A stretch of 64,000 nucleotides of DNA from contig CAVWVB010000001.1 of assembly GCA_963758365.1 (NCBI GenBank), forward strand, positions 2,666,001 through 2,730,000, written 5' to 3'. A program made the position numbers and the translations under genes. The stretch is from Dokdonella_A sp963758365. Its GTDB lineage: Bacteria; Pseudomonadota; Gammaproteobacteria; Xanthomonadales; Rhodanobacteraceae. Shown here piece after piece: positions 61,369 through 64,000 of the stretch (its first letter is position 1; each line of letters opens with the position of its first letter). The notes under the pieces were generated by a model. The model was given only the letters and a program-made list of their open reading frames with translations, searched no databases and was not told where the DNA came from.

Positions 61369-62112
61369 ATGTCGGCTTCCGCGACCCATTCCGCGCGTCC
61401 TTCCGGCCGCCGTGCCGATCAGCTGCGCGACATCCGCATCGAGCGCCATTACACGCGCCACGCGGAAGGCTCGGTGCTGATCGCGTTCGGCGACACGCGC
61501 GTCCTCTGCACCGCCAGCATCGAGGAGAAGGTCCCGCCCTTCCTGCGAGGCAAGAGCGAGGGCTGGGTCACTGCCGAATACGGCATGCTGCCCCGTGCGA
61601 CCGGATCGCGCACCCAGCGCGAGGCGGCGCGCGGCGGCCAGGGTGGCCGCACGATGGAGATCCAGCGCCTGATCGGGCGCAGCCTGCGTGCCTGCATCGA
61701 CCGCCAGGCGCTCGGCGAACGCACGATCACGCTCGACTGCGACGTCCTGCAGGCCGACGGCGGCACGCGCACTGCGGCGATCACCGGGGCCTACGTCGCG
61801 CTGGTCGATGCGGTGCGCTGGCTCAAGGCACGCCATCAACTCAAGCGCGATCCGGTGTTCGGTGCGGTCGCCGCAGTCTCCGTCGGAATCCATCAGGCCA
61901 TGCCGGTGCTCGATCTCGACTATGCCGAGGATTCGGGCTGCGATACCGACATGAACGTCGTGATGAACGACGGTGGCGGCTTCATCGAGCTTCAGGGCAC
62001 CGCGGAAGGCCATGCGTTCCGTCGCGAGGAGCTCGACGCGCTGCTCGAACTGGCAACCAAAGGCGTCGCGGAACTCTGCATGAAGCAGCGCGAAGCGCTG
62101 GCACAGGGCTGA
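61369..62112 (+). CDS. rph: Ribonuclease PH
   Basis: 247 residues. RNase PH features: RIERHYTRHAEGSVLIAFGD, SEGWVTAEYGMLPRATGSRT with the phosphate-binding Arg, QREAARGGQGGRTMEIQRLI, and EDSGCDTDMNVVMN. It phosphorolytically trims tRNA 3' ends. The sequence between yicC and rph (61299-61368) is short, and TAAACT at 61333-61338 is a weak -10. It is the first gene of rph-rdgB-hemW. Confidence 0.95.
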   Translation: MSASATHSARPSGRRADQLRDIRIERHYTRHAEGSVLIAFGDTRVLCTASIEEKVPPFLRGKSEGWVTAEYGMLPRATGSRTQREAARGGQGGRTMEIQRLIGRSLRACIDRQALGERTITLDCDVLQADGGTRTAAITGAYVALVDAVRWLKARHQLKRDPVFGAVAAVSVGIHQAMPVLDLDYAEDSGCDTDMNVVMNDGGGFIELQGTAEGHAFRREELDALLELATKGVAELCMKQREALAQG

Positions 62113-62219
62113 CGGCCGGCTCCGGAACGCGGCCATGCCGCGGTGCGGACGCGAACCGAACGGCCGGACGCGCCGTGCACCGGAACGACGACGCCCGTTG
62201 CCGACGCGCGCACGTTTTC

Positions 62220-62264
62220 TGCTTTCCCGACTATCCCGATCGCGAGTCCCGATTCCCGCTCAGC
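62220..62264. repeat. TCCCGA-type degenerate heptad spacer before rdgB
   Basis: Immediately before the rdgB start codon, TCCCGACTATCCCGATCGCG and AGTCCCGATTCCCGCT form an irregular series of TCCCGA(T) units. Similar units lie at 31530-31550. No coding or promoter role is apparent. Confidence 0.4.
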
Positions 62265-62265
62265 C

Positions 62266-62916
62266 ATGCACCGCATCGTCCTCGCGAGCAGCAACCCCGG
62301 AAAACTCGCCGAAATGCGCGCGATCCTCGCCGAACTCGGCATTGAACTGGTCGCCCAGTCGGCATTCGGTGTCGTCGATGCCGACGAGACCGGCGCCACC
62401 TTCATCGAGAACGCGATGATCAAGGCGCGTCAGGCGGCACGCGTATCCGGCCTGCCTGCGATCGGCGACGACTCGGGCCTTTGCGTCGATGCGCTCGGTG
62501 GCGCGCCGGGACTGTTTTCCGCACGCTACGCCGGCCAGCATGGCGATGCAGCCGCGAACATCGTGAAACTCCTGGGCGCATTGCACAGCGTCCCCGAAAC
62601 CCTGCGCAGCGCGCATTTCCACTGCTCGATCGTGCTCCTGCGCGGCGCGGCCGATCCCGCACCGCTGCTGGCCGAAGGGCGCTGGCACGGACGCATCCTC
62701 GAAGCGCCGCGCGGCACCGGCGGCTTCGGCTACGACCCGGTGTTTTTCGATCCGCAACTCGGGCGCAGCGCGGCCGAACTCGAAGCGATGAGCAAGAATC
62801 GGGTCAGTCACCGCGGCCAGGCGCTGTCGCGGCTGCGTACACTGCTCGACACCTGGACCGCCGCCGCTGCGGCCGTGCCGCCACCTCCCTGCCGCGCCAC
62901 ACGCAGCCTCGAATAG
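62266..62916 (+). CDS. rdgB: Non-canonical purine NTP pyrophosphatase (RdgB/HAM1)
   Basis: 216 residues. SSNPGKLAEMRAIL, GATFIENAMIKARQAAR, GLPAIGDDSGLCVDALGG (catalytic Asp), PGLFSARYAG, and GTGGFGYDPVFFDPQLGRS are the family motifs. It hydrolyses dITP, XTP and ITP to keep them out of DNA and RNA. The 153-base leader (62113-62265) ends with a TCCCGA-type short-repeat spacer. The hemW start is four bases after the stop. Confidence 0.95.
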   Translation: MHRIVLASSNPGKLAEMRAILAELGIELVAQSAFGVVDADETGATFIENAMIKARQAARVSGLPAIGDDSGLCVDALGGAPGLFSARYAGQHGDAAANIVKLLGALHSVPETLRSAHFHCSIVLLRGAADPAPLLAEGRWHGRILEAPRGTGGFGYDPVFFDPQLGRSAAELEAMSKNRVSHRGQALSRLRTLLDTWTAAAAAVPPPPCRATRSLE

Positions 62917-62920
62917 GCTC

Positions 62921-64000
62921 ATGCCCCTGCCCGCGCCACTTCCACTGTCGCTGTACATCCACATTCCGTGGTGCGTGAAGAAGTGTCCGTACTGCGACTT
63001 CAATTCGCACGCCCGCGCGGGCGCGCTGCCGGTGGACACGTATGTCGACGCACTGCTCGCCGATCTGGATCGCGACCTTGCCGATCATTCGGATGCGCTG
63101 GCCGGACGCGCGCTGCACAGCATTTTCTTCGGTGGCGGCACGCCGAGCCTGTTCGCGGCCGATGCGATCACGCGCATTCTCGACGGCGTCGCCGCAAGGC
63201 TGAACCTGCCTGGCGATGCGGAGATCACCCTTGAAGCCAATCCGGGAACGCTCGAACATGATCGTTTCGAGGGCTACCTGCGAGCCGGCGTGAACCGGCT
63301 CAGTTTCGGCGTGCAGAGCTTCGACGACGCCAGACTCGAACGGCTCGGCCGGATCCACTCGGCGCACGACGCCGAACGCGCGATCAAGCAGGCCCAGGAC
63401 TGCGGCTATTGGAACCTCAATCTCGATCTGATGTACGGGTTGCCGGAACAGAACCTCGAGGGCGCGCTGCGCGACATCGAATGCGCGCTCGCGCTGGAAC
63501 CGACGCACGTCTCGCACTACCAGCTGACCCTCGAGCCGAACACGCTGTTCGCTGCGAAGCCACCGCCGCTGCCGGACGAAGACAGCATCTTCGACATGCA
63601 GGAATCCTGTCAGCGACGCCTCCACGAAGCGGGTTACGCGCAATATGAGGTCTCGGCCTATGCGCGTAACGGTCGGCGCTCGCAGCACAATCTGAATTAC
63701 TGGACGTTCGGCGACTATCTAGGCATCGGTGCGGGCGCGCATGGAAAGCTCAGTGACGCGGCGTGCGCGCGCATCGTGCGCACCGCAAAACTCAAGGCGC
63801 CGGGAAGCTACCTCGACCGCTTCGCGCGCGACCGCGCATTCGGCACGTGCAGCGACGTTTGCGCGGCCGATCTCCCGTTCGAATTCATGATGAATGCGCT
63901 GCGCCTCAACGAAGGCGTGGCCGCGCCGCTGTTCGGCGAGCGTACCGGCCTTGGAACCGAACTCATCGCCTCGACCATCGAGCGCGCGACCGCGCGCGGA
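62921..64000 (+). CDS. hemW: HemW-like radical SAM protein (cut by window edge)
   Basis: First 360 residues. The radical-SAM cluster motif CVKKCPYCDF (C-x3-C-x2-C) is at about 18-27, preceded by YIHIPWC. GGGTPS and VNRLSFGVQSFDD and LDLMYGLPEQ follow, and YWTFGDYLGIGAGAHGKL at about 263-280 is characteristic of the HemN/HemW family. HemW lacks coproporphyrinogen oxidase activity and acts as a haem chaperone in E. coli-type systems. The start (ATG 62921) is four bases after the rdgB stop. Downstream sequence is outside the window. Confidence 0.92.
   Translation, partial: MPLPAPLPLSLYIHIPWCVKKCPYCDFNSHARAGALPVDTYVDALLADLDRDLADHSDALAGRALHSIFFGGGTPSLFAADAITRILDGVAARLNLPGDAEITLEANPGTLEHDRFEGYLRAGVNRLSFGVQSFDDARLERLGRIHSAHDAERAIKQAQDCGYWNLNLDLMYGLPEQNLEGALRDIECALALEPTHVSHYQLTLEPNTLFAAKPPPLPDEDSIFDMQESCQRRLHEAGYAQYEVSAYARNGRRSQHNLNYWTFGDYLGIGAGAHGKLSDAACARIVRTAKLKAPGSYLDRFARDRAFGTCSDVCAADLPFEFMMNALRLNEGVAAPLFGERTGLGTELIASTIERATARG

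Overview
This is a GC-rich, gene-dense bacterial chromosome segment with mostly housekeeping content. Gene content and order point to a gammaproteobacterium of the Lysobacterales (Xanthomonadales), perhaps close to Rhodanobacteraceae. The evidence is a pilMNOPQ operon facing away from the gene for PBP1A, a recG / ridA / spoT / rpoZ group, recC-recB, an ECF sigma factor beside a TPR-tailed Ser/Thr kinase, secreted proteins ending in LFADGF(E/D), and TCCCGA-type intergenic spacers. The taxonomic call is inference from gene content, not a measured identity.

Layout. 1-4046 (minus): recC then the start of recB. 4371-14565: mostly single genes: an acetyl-CoA hydrolase/transferase-type protein, a small membrane stress-like protein, a dihydropteridine-reductase-like SDR, a TonB-like protein, DUF456, a GFA/CENP-V-type zinc protein with a hemolysin-III protein, a tandem UspA protein with a GNAT acetyltransferase, gapA, and an MBL-fold hydrolase. 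14674-17951: ECF sigma factor and receptor-like Ser/Thr kinase. 17962-23982: a secretome patch with a CSLREA/beta-helix protein, two adjacent secreted-protein genes carrying in-frame stops and a frameshift, a small outer-membrane barrel with a clear terminator, and a GH172/DUF2961 protein that follows a dicarboxylate-type symporter in one transcription unit.

25376-32548 (minus): a six-gene translationally coupled MoxR-DUF58-DUF4381-BatA-BatB/C-BatD locus. 32693-33847: a cyclic-nucleotide-binding domain fused to an intact EAL phosphodiesterase. 33970-41675 (minus): pilM-N-O-P-Q plus a large Ig-like lipoprotein gene and a terminator. 41912-45045: PBP1A and a coupled gene of unknown function. 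45080-49365: gltA, rpmE (zinc-free type B L31), a nucleoside hydrolase, and a polytopic membrane protein.

49464-64000: recG, a small membrane protein, ridA, spoT, rpoZ, then mlaA (plus) and mlaFEDCB (minus) for outer-membrane lipid asymmetry. After these come gmk-yicC (minus) and rph-rdgB-hemW (plus, hemW cut by the window end). The mla block lies between rpoZ and gmk, which are neighbours in many gammaproteobacteria.

No tRNA, rRNA, CRISPR array, insertion sequence, prophage or defence system was recognised. The least ordinary parts are the doubly broken secreted-protein pair (19456-20918), the shared C-terminal tail of two exported proteins, the symporter/GH172 unit, the cNMP-EAL fusion, the lipoprotein in the pil unit, and the PBP1A-coupled orphan.
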